DNA of 64,000 nucleotides from Thamnaconus septentrionalis (lineage: Eukaryota > Chordata > Actinopteri > Tetraodontiformes > Monacanthidae): NCBI GenBank assembly GCA_009823395.1, contig CM020503.1, positions 1,139,001-1,203,000 on the forward strand. Direction: 5' to 3'. The notes below the pieces were generated by a model. The model had not been told where the DNA came from, searched no databases, and saw only the letters and a program-made list of their open reading frames with translations. The translations under genes were made by a program, and so were the position numbers. Position 1 is the first letter of the stretch, and the number at the start of each line of letters is the position of its first letter. This document shows, piece after piece, positions 9,744-23,034 of this stretch.

Positions 9744-10333
9744 TAAGGGTAGGAAAACCAAATTACTTTTATTGTACTGCGATTATACACTTTTATCAAT
9801 GTATTTTTGTATTAAGTCTTTACAAATATAAAAATCAGAAATAATGCCAAATATTACACACTTGACCTTTAAAGCAACAGCTGCGGTCTAGAGTTATAGA
9901 GTTATAGAGTTATAAAGAGTATTTGGTGGGACATCTTGCATAAATGGCACCTTATGTATGATACAACAGTTGTAGTATTACAAGTTGTAGCTAAAAGGTT
10001 CCCTATTATTGATGCAGGAAAAGTAGTTTTATCATCAGCTTGCCTCCTTTTGTTCTTTCATTGATTTTTCTTTCCCCCCACGTCTCCCCCATTTCTTTGA
10101 CGTCGTGTTTCGAGCAGGATGACAAGTACTGGGCCCGGCGCAGGAAGAACAACATGGCGGCCAAGCGTTCCCGAGACGCCAGGCGGCTGAAGGAGAACCA
10201 GATCGCCATCCGAGCCACCTTTCTGGAGAAGGAGAACTCGGCTCTGCGGCTGGAGGTGGCCGACCTGAGGAAAGAGCTGGGGCGCACCAAGAACGTCCTG
10301 GCCAAGTACGAGGCGCAGCATGGGCCCCTGTGA
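964..10333 (+). CDS. hlf: Hepatic leukemia factor, PAR-bZIP transcription factor (4 exons)
   Basis: Joined exons 964-1084, 3322-3672, 8823-9037 and 10118-10333 encode 300 aa; human HLF is about 295 aa as I recall. The product is a nuclear DNA-binding factor of the DBP/TEF/HLF family, a clock-output regulator that binds RTTAYGTAAY D-boxes as homo- or heterodimers. Residues 1-40 hold the conserved SLLENP and LPLHHE motifs. Residues 41-157 hold the acidic activation region ([25 protein letters not shown]), followed by a His/Pro-rich linker. The proline/acid-rich PAR domain is at about 197-232 ([12 protein letters not shown]). The basic region ([13 protein letters not shown], about 240-252) is followed by a leucine zipper to the HGPL terminus. 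HLF is preferred over TEF because of its N-terminus and linker. Start 964 (MEKMSR) is the family start; an in-frame ATG at 949 would add five residues. Intron phases are 1, 1 and 0. The gene is upstream of and divergent from smim36/tmem100. Confidence 0.96.
1229..1249 (+). other. G-quadruplex motif
   Basis: Four G-runs (GGGGG, GGGG, GGGG, GGGG) are separated by loops of only AA, A and T, on the sense strand 145 bp downstream of the exon 1 donor. Such short loops predict a very stable quadruplex in DNA and in nascent RNA. Confidence 0.75.
1344..1380. promoter_or_regulatory. hlf: Inverted pair of PAR-bZIP D-boxes
   Basis: TTACATAA (1344-1351) is the reverse complement of TTATGTAA (1373-1380). 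On the minus strand the first site reads ATTATGTAAC, a full match to RTTAYGTAAY. Both are about 260-300 bp inside intron 1. PAR-bZIP proteins and NFIL3 bind this sequence, so autoregulation is a reasonable inference. Confidence 0.55.
1429..1516. repeat. Compound (TTG)n(TTA)n...(CAA)n microsatellite
   Basis: TTG units run into about 14 TTA units, followed after a short AT-rich stretch by six CAA units. The TTG and CAA ends are mutually complementary. Confidence 0.9.
1517..1788 (+). mobile_element. 5'-truncated tRNA-derived SINE (copy 1)
   Basis: It shares the body and tail of the full-length copy at 52013-52360, including the segments around TCCAAAAACATGCATGTGAGG, TTGTCCAGGGTGTCACCCT and GGGATAGGCTCCAGC, and a final ATGG/ATGAA-type tail. 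The tRNA-like head is missing. The body resembles common fish SINEs of the AFC/SINE_FR type; the family name is tentative. It lies in hlf intron 1. Confidence 0.8.
2077..2099. other. Perfect 10-bp inverted repeat with 3-nt loop
   Basis: The arms CCCCAGCGGA (2077-2086) and TCCGCTGGGG (2090-2099) are exactly complementary around GGT. No transcript or element could be assigned to it. Confidence 0.8.
2945..3145. mobile_element. Non-autonomous hAT-type MITE
   Basis: The 201-bp element begins CAGGGGTGGGCAAAC and ends with the exact inverse GTTTGCCCACCCCTG, a terminus typical of hAT/Charlie-like elements. Flanking 8-mers ACCTATGG and GCCTACGA match at 5/8 with only transitions between them, consistent with an aged 8-bp target duplication. 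There is no transposase frame. Confidence 0.85.
3322..3672 (+). CDS. hlf: hlf coding exon 2
   Basis: Encodes residues 41-157 and the first base of codon 158. The acceptor is CCTCAG|G and the donor is CAG|GTAACG. It contains the [29 protein letters not shown] activation block (abbreviated motifs FLGPTLWDK and [10 protein letters not shown]). A fish-specific HHHHSQHQ stretch and a Pro-rich linker follow. The exon is strongly GC-rich compared with its introns. Confidence 0.95.
4141..4200. repeat. (GT)n/(GCGT)n microsatellite
   Basis: Imperfect GT/GTGC dinucleotide run of about 58 bp in hlf intron 2. Confidence 0.9.
4710..4774. repeat. 10-bp minisatellite (GCGCCCAGCA)n
   Basis: About 6.4 head-to-tail copies of a 10-bp unit. 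Three central copies are identical and the outer copies diverge at one or two positions. Confidence 0.9.
4775..4910 (+). promoter_or_regulatory. hlf: Candidate intronic enhancer with MEF2 site
   Basis: A repeat-free block in an otherwise repeat-rich intron. It includes CTAAATATAG at 4796-4805, a perfect MEF2 consensus (YTAWWWWTAR), and AT-rich homeodomain-like words next to a GC-rich segment. Conservation is guessed from texture only. Confidence 0.3.
5260..5309. repeat. (GGA/GAA)n purine microsatellite
   Basis: A 50-bp all-purine run of GGA with occasional AGA in hlf intron 2. It gives spurious poly-Glu, poly-Ser and poly-Leu frames. Confidence 0.9.
5880..5975. promoter_or_regulatory. Candidate regulatory block with inverted TALE-homeodomain sites
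   Basis: AATTGACAG at 5928-5936 and CTGTCAATT at 5951-5959 form a perfect inverted repeat with a 14-bp spacer. TGACAG is the MEIS/PREP/TGIF core and the flanking AATT suits a homeodomain partner. The surrounding sequence is free of simple repeats. Confidence 0.35.
6936..6945. promoter_or_regulatory. hlf: Palindromic PAR-bZIP site GTTACGTAAC
   Basis: A perfect palindromic match to RTTAYGTAAY in hlf intron 2. The 13-mer GTTACGTAACGCC recurs at 13242-13254, 3' of the gene. Confidence 0.5.
7379..7406. repeat. (CA)n microsatellite
   Basis: About 14 CA units in hlf intron 2. Confidence 0.9.
8823..9037 (+). CDS. hlf: hlf coding exon 3
   Basis: Encodes residues 158-229: [14 protein letters not shown], the PADLALSS motif and the PAR domain through IFIPEDLK. 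The acceptor is CCTGCAG|GC, preceded by a pyrimidine tract, and the donor is AAG|GTAATT (phase 0). This is among the most conserved parts of the protein family. Confidence 0.95.
9574..9873. mobile_element. TIR MITE (TTTAAAGG family, copy A)
   Basis: The 300-bp element has about 27-bp terminal inverted repeats beginning TTTAAAGGTYAAG and running through GTGTAATATTTGG, with two mismatches between the ends. Its internal sequence is shared with the copy at 54899-55221, notably AAAACCAAATTACTTTTATT in this copy. It contains a (TA)n run at 9695-9740. It has no coding capacity. The superfamily is uncertain because no clear target duplication was seen. Confidence 0.8.
9695..9740. repeat. (TA)n microsatellite inside the MITE
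   Basis: About 23 TA units, absent from the second copy of the same MITE family, so the run expanded after insertion or differs between subfamilies. Confidence 0.9.
10118..10333 (+). CDS. hlf: hlf coding exon 4 (bZIP exon)
   Basis: Encodes residues 230-300: [12 protein letters not shown], the basic region [15 protein letters not shown], the leucine zipper and the terminal HGPL, then TGA at 10331-10333. One exon carries the whole DNA-binding and dimerisation unit, as expected for the family. Confidence 0.96.
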   Translation, partial: DDKYWARRRKNNMAAKRSRDARRLKENQIAIRATFLEKENSALRLEVADLRKELGRTKNVLAKYEAQHGPL

Positions 10334-10336
10334 GGG

Positions 10337-10337
<1 letters not shown>

Positions 10338-10374
<37 letters not shown>

Positions 10375-10377
10375 CTG

Positions 10378-10415
<38 letters not shown>
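10338..10415. repeat. Two (CA)n runs directly after the hlf stop codon
   Basis: CA tracts at 10338-10371 and 10379-10415, separated by CTCTCTGT, begin five bases after the TGA, so they would be transcribed in the 3'UTR. Confidence 0.9.
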
Positions 10416-10417
<2 letters not shown>

Positions 10418-10485
10418 AGAATCCACCAGTGACCCTTTCTTCTTCAACACCCGGACGACTTGATTCACAGATGGTCTCAAACTGA

Positions 10486-10491
10486 AATAAA
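10486..10491 (+). terminator. hlf: Proximal poly(A) signal of hlf
   Basis: AATAAA about 155 bp after the stop codon. It could yield a short 3'UTR isoform. Confidence 0.4.
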
Positions 10492-10894
10492 CACGCTTTG
10501 ACTTGTACACAATGTACAGCGGCCCACTTGGAACATCATGTCAAACATTTGACAGAAACACATCCAACATGACACACAGTCCAAGTGCAAAACATGACAG
10601 TTTTTTTTCTCTGAACGTTTGAGAGTCCGTCAGGTACTCAGACCGCAAGAACAAATGACTCCAACTGAGCTGTGGTAGGAAATGCTAATTATAGTTGCTT
10701 CAAAAGTAAAATGAAATGAAGCTAGATGCAGTATTTCCAAAATCTTTTGCTCACCTACCGTTCTGATAACAAGGCCGTACAAGGAATTTGTACAGGGAAG
10801 GCAAATTTTGAAAGACGAAGGGCAACAGCTGTTAGCTCACAATGACAGCCAGTGTCATTGCTGGTCTGAGGTCAGTGGACTCAATACAACCAGA

Positions 10895-10927
<33 letters not shown>

Positions 10928-12557
10928 CTGTCAGGATGTTCCTCTGGTGCTGCGTGTGCAGACTCCTTTACACCTGTTAGCATGTACATACCTGACTTTG
11001 TTCTGATGTATATGAATGTGTGCCGCCCCCTGTTGGTTATTCGGCGTATATTCTTCTTCGTCAGGGCTGTTTTAGGTCTTTCTGCAGTATTTTTATTCAA
11101 ACACATGACAGGAAACATACCGTTTTATTACATTTTGCTTGTTTGGGTAAAGCTCACCAAAATGCCAAAAGACTTTTCTATCGACCTGTGATATTTGTTT
11201 CAATTTTGTAACCTGAAGTCGTTGTCAGGCGCAAAAACAACCTGGCAACCCTGAAAGACAGTGAAGGACAGATCACGGTAACCAAAGAGAGTCGGTGTTT
11301 GGATGTTTTTCGCAGCAGGGTGTTTCTTATAGATACCTTCAGCTCTTCATCGGCGTATCTAAACGCAGCATCCTCCACGTCTGTAACCTTTACTTTCCTG
11401 TCAATTACTGTCAAGGCTTTCTCCGAACTCTTAGTTCTAAAAGGTGCTGGCCACACTAACGGCACCAGGACACGTTAACAGAGTTCAAGACTTTCTTAAC
11501 CTGCAGCTTTTATCACTAAAAAAAAAAAAGTAACTGTTTTGTACATTGAGGGCTAAATGTCTTGTTGCAGGTAATTTGAGGGGCGACATGAAAGTGAAGC
11601 CAAAACCTTGTTTTTCATTTAATATCTGGCCTGTATTGTCTCTCTTGTTTAAAAGTGTTTGAAGGCCATCTGTGTTTTTAAAAAGAAAATAGAAGATGTA
11701 ATTCTGCTCTTGTGAACAGATGGAAAAAAAATCTCTTGCAGTTTTTATTTGTAAATGCTCCACAATTGAATGGATCAATTCTAGCCGAACGATGAGGTTT
11801 TTTTATTATTATTATTATTATTTGATTCTCGGCAGAAATCAACTAAAGTGCAATAGTCCAACCTTATCCCCGCTCTGTACGGTGTAGCTCGGTGGACGAG
11901 TAAGACATGAATGTATATTTGAAACGGTGCGTCGGGTGAGTGCCGTCGTCTTTCACTGTACAATCACTTTAGTACTATTACTACAGTGCAGACCAAAAGA
12001 ATTCAGTATATAGAGGATATATTGCTATATGAAAGGTTTTAATGTTTATACTGAGATCTGTTTTTTTGTACAGTCTGTTTTCCTACATATATATAAATAT
12101 ATATATAAATATATAAATATATTTTGTGTATTTTGGAGACATGAACATAAACAGTTTAAACATCAAACATGTTACCAATACTGCAAGCCTGACAGCACGG
12201 GCAATGCATGGGCATTAAAGGACCTCGTCCATTTCATTTCCTGTCTGCTTTAGTTGAAATACCTCCGACCCTCCCCCTGTCCTGCCCGCCTGCTCACATG
12301 AGCAGGTGCAACTGGATTAGCTTTTGGCTTAAACGCTTGTATAGTTTCCAGTCTGGGAGGAGTTTATTCACCCAACACGAAGCACTTATTTTTGATTTCC
12401 TGTTTTGTTGTCATGTTGTTGTTGTCGTTGTTGTTATTGTTGTTTGTGATTTTTCTCTCGCTCTTCCTCTCTCGCCTGCCACTCAGTTCGCTGTTTGTTC
12501 AGATTTGTTTTTTTTCCCTATATTTGTCCTTAATTATGTTCTTCTGATCAAAATATG

Positions 12558-12571
12558 AATAAATGAATAAA
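12558..12571 (+). terminator. hlf: Distal tandem poly(A) signals of hlf
   Basis: AATAAATGAATAAA holds two overlapping-range canonical signals, with a GTTTG/TTTGTTTG-rich element 25-50 bp downstream. Confidence 0.55.
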
Positions 12572-13241
12572 GTCATAAATGGCGCCCTGTCGTTTGTCTT
12601 CTTGTTTGTTTGTTTTTCCTTCCCTATCAAAAAAGTATAAAGGGGAAAATAACAGCACGCTCCACGTCGCTGCTCAGTGTGACCACCAGGGAGCAGCAAC
12701 ACAATGTGTTGCAAGTATTTCAATGTTCCTGCGTATTCAGGAGAGTACAGTAAGTTTACCTCAAGTCTGCATTAAAATGCCGATAAAACTGAACAGAAAT
12801 GAAAAGAAAATAACAATCAAAAATCACAATAATAAATTAATCAAGGATTTGCTATTGTGTTATAATTATAAACATATAATCGTGTGCGTGTGTGTGTGAT
12901 GAAATGGATCTATAAATTTGATATGACAGATAATTTCTATTTTACATATGACACCCAGAAATGGACTGCAGTGATATAATGGCATCTTCCTCTGTGTCCT
13001 GCCGCTGCCCTGCCAGTCTGCAAATCACACCTGTTTACCACTTTTTCTTCTTTAATACACCTAAAAAAAAAAAAAAAAAATACAACAACAGTCGTCTGAC
13101 AACAGGAACGGGGAACAAACGGTAAAGAGATAATCTCTCCTTGAAATAAAAAGAGACACCACTTTAACTAGATTAAATTGGAGACGGTCCGTGTGCAGGT
13201 TGATTTAGCTCCGTGTTTGCAGCCTCTTTATCTGAACCGTC

Positions 13242-13251
13242 GTTACGTAAC
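13242..13251. promoter_or_regulatory. Palindromic PAR-bZIP site 3' of hlf
   Basis: GTTACGTAAC, identical to the intron 2 site, about 660 bp past the distal poly(A) site of hlf. The shared word extends to GTTACGTAACGCC. Confidence 0.45.
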
Positions 13252-13818
13252 GCCACTTTGCCGAAGTGAAAGGGAGCAGATTAGGATATTCTGCTAATCC
13301 CAGTGGTTCGCAGCGTAACACGGCGTCAGGACAGGAGTTTTAGGACCAACAAGTGGATTCCCAGCTGATCCACTCCGCCAACATCAACATGCAAGGACGC
13401 GCCATTTGTAGTGATATGCACCTAGTTCGCATTGGAAGTTCATCACCTCTGTTTTTTAATAGTTCAACCAGATAAAATACAGTCAAGCATCATTTGCAGA
13501 CAACATTTTGCCTCAAAGTCTCTTTAAAACTTCCATTTGACACCACATACAGTTGTAAAGTTTTCTTTTTGGCAGGAAAAATGTTAATAGCCCGATTTAG
13601 CCACTGTGTCAGAGGCGACAGACACAGAGACACAACAAGTTTAAAGCAAAGTAACCGTATAGATCCGTGTATATATAGAGAGAGATGTTAGTTAGCAATT
13701 TTAATAATGTTGGAAAACAATGTATTATATCAACAGGAAGTGGAAAGAAGAGTTAGTATCTAATCTGCTTTTAAAGGAGTCATACTCCATACATACTATG
13801 GTGTCAGTAGATATCAGC

Positions 13819-14568
13819 CAGAGGTGGGAAGAAATGAAGCACAAATATTTTCTTACTGTACTTGAGAATATTTTTCAGGTATCTGTACTTTATGTACACA
13901 AATATCTGTACTTTCTACTCCTTACATTCAAAAAACACTCTTGTTACTTTTGTGTTTAAAAATATAAATTCTGTTTACAATAATTTTCTTTTGCATTATA
14001 TTTGCTGCTTGAAGTGGATCTATTAAAATGATGCTGTTGTGCAGTTGAATATAAAATTGGATGATATTTTAGAGGAAGACTTTTTTTTAAAGAGTATGTC
14101 AGCTTTGGAGTCACTGTTCAGTACATTTTCAGGAAAGAGAAAAAATAAACATGCAGAAAATAACTCTGGTTATTGTTATTAAAACATCCAAAATGTCTCA
14201 CTGGTCATAACCATTACTGATTACATTGTGGTTGTGCTGCATTTGGGGAAAAAACTATAGTATTGAGAGTAGCAAAGCTCTTAAAAATGATCCAAACGCT
14301 CATGTAAGGCCTCTGACCTCTGACCTCTGTCAGTCCAGTCCAGATAAAACATAATCAACAAATATATTGCTTCATTAATGTAACTTATAATTTTTAGTTT
14401 CTGCTAAGCACATTTCAGACCCTGTACTTCCTCAGTTTTACTTGAGTAAAGGAGTTGAATCAGTACTTTTACTTTTACCAAAGTATTTGTTTATATTATT
14501 TATTTTCATATTTTTATATATACATACTTTTACTTAAGTACAGAATGTAAATATTTTTGACACCTCAA
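13819..14568. mobile_element. Degenerate Tol2-like hAT non-autonomous element
   Basis: It starts CAGAGGTGGG and ends GACACCTCAA (CACCTCTG expected). It is filled with the characteristic words of this family near both ends: CTGTACTTGAG, TACTCCTTACA, TTTTACTTGAGTAAAG, TACTTTTACTTTTACC and TACTTTTACTTAAGTAC. There is no transposase frame and no intact target duplication, so it is old. Confidence 0.75.
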
Positions 14569-15411
14569 AATGACATTGCTAATGATAAAATCACGTTGAC
14601 CAGGAACTAAAGCAAAACATGTTGAGATTATTTTTTTTGCTGAGATTTTTATATTTGGATGCTCCCAAATACTCATCATGAGGCATCACACACCAAACTT
14701 CTTTGAAATCCTGCAATCATGGTTCCACGAACCACAAACTCAACAATTTAGTTTATGGATTTCATTATTAAAGCCGACAGTGACCAAATATTTGAGGAGG
14801 ATCATCCTGTTGGAGTTTCTGTAGTTTGCTCTTTGCCATCAATCTGGATTAAATCCGACGTCACTGCGGACAAAATGTAGTGCTCGCTTGCCACTTTTTG
14901 CTGGCGTTGCGTGCGGCGGCGCAGAGTCGCGATCTGAGCCCTGTGTTGACGTCCGATGAGCCGTCCCGGCCGAACACCACCAAATGTGGGCTTGCTGACA
15001 ACCTGGGCCTTACATAACTTACCCCGGGGACAAAAAACACACTCATAATACATGCTCCTAATACACTGCAGCGGTCACCTTATAATCCACAGACATGGAA
15101 TATGGAGGAGGGGTCGGATAATGTGCAATTCATATAATGGTGGGGTGCTGCTCAGCTGGATGTATGCTGTTTTTTTTTTGTTTTTTTTTTACATAAGAGG
15201 ATTTGGTGGCACGAGTCTGACAACTTGCTGGATTGAGTCAGCTGTCAGGCACCAGAGCAGCCAATGGGCAGAGAGGATGGCCTGATGTGGGAGCGAGCGC
15301 CTTTTTTTTTTGTTGAGTGGGGTTTTGTGGTTTCAGAAAGGAAGAGATTAGACCTCTCTCTGTCCCTTCCCCCCCTTACAGACGCACACGCACACGCGCA
15401 CGCGTGCACGT

Positions 15412-15414
15412 ACG

Positions 15415-15466
<52 letters not shown>
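15412..15466. repeat. (CA)n microsatellite
   Basis: About 25 CA units, preceded by a degenerate CACG stretch. Confidence 0.9.
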
Positions 15467-15473
<7 letters not shown>

Positions 15474-16075
15474 GACACAAACTGAATTTGACCCCACCCC
15501 CACCTCCACACAGCAGCATATTGCAACAAAATACTCTCAACAGACAAAGAATCAAAGGATATGAGAAATTCAAATTTCATCGGAATCTATTGCATCAACA
15601 CATTGGGGCCGAGCCAGCTTCTCTTGGACGGGCCAATTGTGCTTGTTTTTCTAACGCATGTGAATCTCTTCTTCCTTTATATACATGGATAAATTTCAAA
15701 TAGCAGCGTGTAAACACCTCTCGCATACTAATAATAACAGGCTGCTGGAATTCTCCCCTAAAATCTGATGTACTGGAAAGCAAACAATACCAAGAGTATC
15801 CAACTTCCCACCTCAGTTTTACCCACTGAATTCATATCCACCAAATAATGGTGGTTGTATCTTATCTGTTGTATCCTTGTTTGTTGAGTGGAGATTCAGC
15901 ACTTTCAACAGTGGGGGCTGTTGTGGAACTGCAGGTAGCCGCTTTGTAGTGGTGTACATGCTGTGCATTTGGCAGTGAAATTATATCATATTGCCCTTGT
16001 CCCCCAGTTAAGGTCATATTCCAAGGATGCCAAGCAGGCAAATGAGAGTTGAATCAGTTAACAGTCCAGCACAGC

Positions 16076-16099
16076 AATAATAATAATATAATAATAATA

Positions 16100-16131
<32 letters not shown>
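16076..16131. repeat. (AAT)n microsatellite
   Basis: AATAATAAT repeated for about 55 bp with two interruptions. Confidence 0.9.
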
Positions 16132-16134
<3 letters not shown>

Positions 16135-18930
16135 AAATGTTGTTTTTGTGGTATTTATTGTAGAATTGTAGGTTCTTGTTTTACTGTAAATAAACAAATT
16201 CAACATTTTTTAAAAGGATAATAAAAACTGACAGTATTGTTTAGAATGTATTGCCATGTCACCATTTTTTTTAAATGTTGTATTTAAAATTGAAAATGAA
16301 TTTGCTCACTTTAAAACACTGTCGGGATGGAGTTGGATCTACCAAAGCAATCATAAAGTGGATTATTTCTTTTGTTTTCAGGCGTCTGATGAAAGTGCTT
16401 TTGAAAAGCAAAACATTGCTGCTTTTTCTTCTCAAAAGTGTGGGGAAGGAAATTTAAAAAATGTAAGTAGTCATCCCGCAGGGAGGGAGAAATGTGTCAT
16501 TAAAAACTTAAACTCCAAAAGGCTTTCTGTCTGGCTAAAATGCAGCCTTTAAACCTCTTTTTTAGGACGTGGGGCAAAATAAAACCAAAACCATCTTATT
16601 AGTTTGTTTAACTTCGGTGAGCTATGTGTTGTACCACATTTTCCTAAAATATCAAGATTTTTGCAACAACAGCATTTCCAGTTTCAGCCCTTATCGCCAT
16701 TGAGACCTCAGTAACATAACGGAAGAATAAGAAAGGGAATAACGCCTACAATGCAGTTAGTAATGCAGGTTTTGACCAATCAGTTCAATCACACTTTGTA
16801 TGAAACCATGGAAATATGTGTGAACACCACAGCAGAGCATATTAAACATCCATCGTCCAACATCCCATCTCATCTCTCCAGCTGTCATTAGTCTCTACTC
16901 TAACGGCTTTCTGTTCTTCAATGGGATTTGTGTTCACACCATCTTCTGCCAGACATCCAAGATGGTGCCACCTATTGTATCTGAGTGGTACTGCTGGATC
17001 GCGCGTCTAATCTAGTGATTGACATTAATCCAACAGCTCTGCCTACAGCCCGGCAAGAGATTAAAGTTCAGGCAGAATGGCTTTCACAGGTCCTGCGGGG
17101 TCTAGATGAATCTCCACAGGTCCAGGTCCAAAGATCAGAACTCCTCTGTTAAAGTCACACCTGTTTGGTGGGCAGCAGCCTCCAGTGGGATGGGTGCAGA
17201 AACACTTTATGACTGTTGGCTGCAGGATCTGTGCAGCTGGAGGGAGGCTGACAATGGGAATTTACGGGGCTTCAGGGAATCGTGCTTTATTTTTCCAACA
17301 GGTGTGGCTAAAGAAAAGAGAAGAAAGAAAAGAAGAAAAAAAATATTGAGACTTTCTCTGAAGCTTCACATATTTAGATTTTACAATTGACAATGATGAC
17401 ACGTCTAGAAAAAAGCCAGCTAACATAAATAAAAATAAATAAATAACTGTTTGATATGTACATGTCAAAAAAAGGCGCCTTCAAAAAATAACATGCAAAC
17501 CAATGAACGGTGTCAAAGACTCCTTCTCAACTTACTTATGGCTATTTCCTACTTTTCATCATGACATCAGAGAAGTTCATGCATATATTTTTAATTATAA
17601 ATCCAATGCATAGACAATTAACATTTTCAAACCAGCAGACTTTAATGACATCAACTCTTATGTGCGACATCAACAGATGTTGTTTCCTCTGTGCCCTGTG
17701 CAGTGCATCAGCGGGAGGATTTCCCTGAAAAACACACACAATCCATCAAATCTCCGCAAACTGCCGGCCACATGTGTGAACCCTCACCCTCTGTGGACAC
17801 CAGCAGCGGGTGAGCCCTGCTGTCTGCCGTACGTCAACGGGGCTGAGCGGCAGAAATGCTTTGTGAGTTCATTCATTATTTCCCTGTCTAGCGAGGTTTT
17901 ACATGGTCAGATAACTTCATCTGGTCGGGGGAGGGGCAGAGAAGGAGGGGGAGGGCAGGCAGACGAGCGGATTTGCAGCGGAGCTTAGACTCTGCAATAT
18001 TGGGGTCCACATTTGCAGATATCGAGCAGAATCAGTCCACATCAGATGCGTAGCTTCGCACTGAGGAGCTAATTAGGCTAATCTTTAGTGATGCTAATTG
18101 AACCGTTGTACTGAAAGGGCCGAAGAGGGACTGAATTACAGTCATTTATCAGATTTTCCTCAGGGAGTGGAGAGGTGTGAGCTGCCTTCGCTCATCTTCC
18201 CTCAAATTTGAAACTTCACATTATATCATCGGTGTCAATCTAAATGTTATACTTATGTTTCACAGTTCTGACACCATCACCATCATAGGGCCAGCAAGGA
18301 AAATCTGTCATTAATCTGAGTGTGATAGTCGCGATGGTGACCTTTGACACTCGAACACACCCCAGGAGTCATTCACTTGCATCCGTTATGAAAAATGCAC
18401 GACTGATTACAAGTGCAACACACAGCCGAGTGGTTTGACCTGTCCCGACGTGCACTGTTGGTGCCGGATGATTAATGTCCTTTCCCTGCACTATTATTTT
18501 GGGTGGGGGGTGCACACAGATGTTCACAGTTTATAGTAGAGAACATGGATTTGTTCTCACCAGGCACATGAGCAAAAGTGATGTCCTCTGGCTGGTTGTT
18601 GTGGTGACTGGGCCACAGCTGATGTAACAGAACAATCGTCCGCCCGACACCTGTGTCCCAGTCAAAAACACTGCTCACACACATTCTGATCTCTCCCACT
18701 GCAAGGGGACTTGACACTAAATGAGCATGTCCCCATAATGCAGGTTTGTAGTGAAGACTTGTATTAGCAGGTTGTTGAAGATGAAAAAGAAGAAGATGAT
18801 GAAAATTATGTTTCGTGTAAGTTTGGCTCAAGCCAATCATGAACAGAAACAATTCCATGTTCTCCCTCCAGCTGGAGCTAAAGATGGTCTACAGTGTAGA
18901 GGTTTGGGGACTTAAATAAAAAAAATCATA

Positions 18931-19046
18931 TTTATTTCCTAAACTGGTGCCTTGTCCGGGGTGTAATCCCGCCTTCATCAGGACAGCTGGAACAGAGTCA
19001 TTTGAGTGCAGGAGAGGAGGGTATAGAAAATGAAAAAATATTTATT
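18931..19046 (-). terminator. smim36: Candidate smim36 poly(A) signals
   Basis: TTTATT on the plus strand (AATAAA on the minus strand) at 19041-19046 and 18931-18936, 114-229 bp beyond the stop codon. Both sit in the SINE target duplication, so the signal was copied by the insertion. Usage is inferred. Confidence 0.35.
18940..19037 (+). mobile_element. Severely 5'-truncated SINE with 12-bp target duplication
   Basis: It contains diverged tail sequence of the same SINE body (CCTTGTCCGGGGTGTAATCC, then GAGGAGGGTATAGAAAATGAA). It is bracketed by perfect direct repeats ATATTTATTTCC at 18928-18939 and 19038-19049. The duplicated word contains TTTATT, i.e. AATAAA on the minus strand, near the 3' side of smim36. 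Confidence 0.75.
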
Positions 19047-19159
19047 TCCAGGTTCAAAAGCCTTTAGTTCCAGTGTAGTTTAGCCAGTGTAGTTTACACA
19101 TACTGACATCCTCTTGATGTTGTTCCAACTCTAACTTGCATGCTGACCTTCATACTAAA

Positions 19160-23034
<3,875 letters not shown>

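Larger units (their letters stand above)
9038..10117 (+). other. hlf: hlf intron 3
   Basis: A 1.1-kb phase-0 intron. A CTCF-like motif CCACCAGGTGGCA lies at 9543-9555, immediately before a terminal-inverted-repeat MITE (9574-9873) that carries a TA microsatellite. The acceptor is TTTCGAGCAG. No additional exon was seen. Confidence 0.8.
10334..12590 (+). other. hlf: hlf 3'UTR (estimated)
   Basis: It contains a proximal AATAAA at 10486-10491 and a distal tandem pair at 12558-12563 and 12566-12571. The distal pair is followed by a GT/T-rich downstream element at about 12590-12625, which supports cleavage near 12585. The final kilobase is AT-rich with ATATAAATA runs, typical of a long regulatory 3'UTR. 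CA repeats lie at 10338-10371, 10379-10415 and 10900-10928. The exact end is inferred. Confidence 0.55.
12591..18927. other. Intergenic region between hlf and smim36
   Basis: No gene was recognised. Contents are a poly(A) tract at about 13064-13080, a palindromic D-box at 13242-13251, a Tol2-like hAT remnant (13819-14568), CA and AAT microsatellites, and otherwise unique sequence. An AT/homeobox-motif-rich stretch at about 18000-18170 (TAATTAGGCTAATC) looks regulatory but cannot be proved so. No MMD-like exon was seen. Confidence 0.7.
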
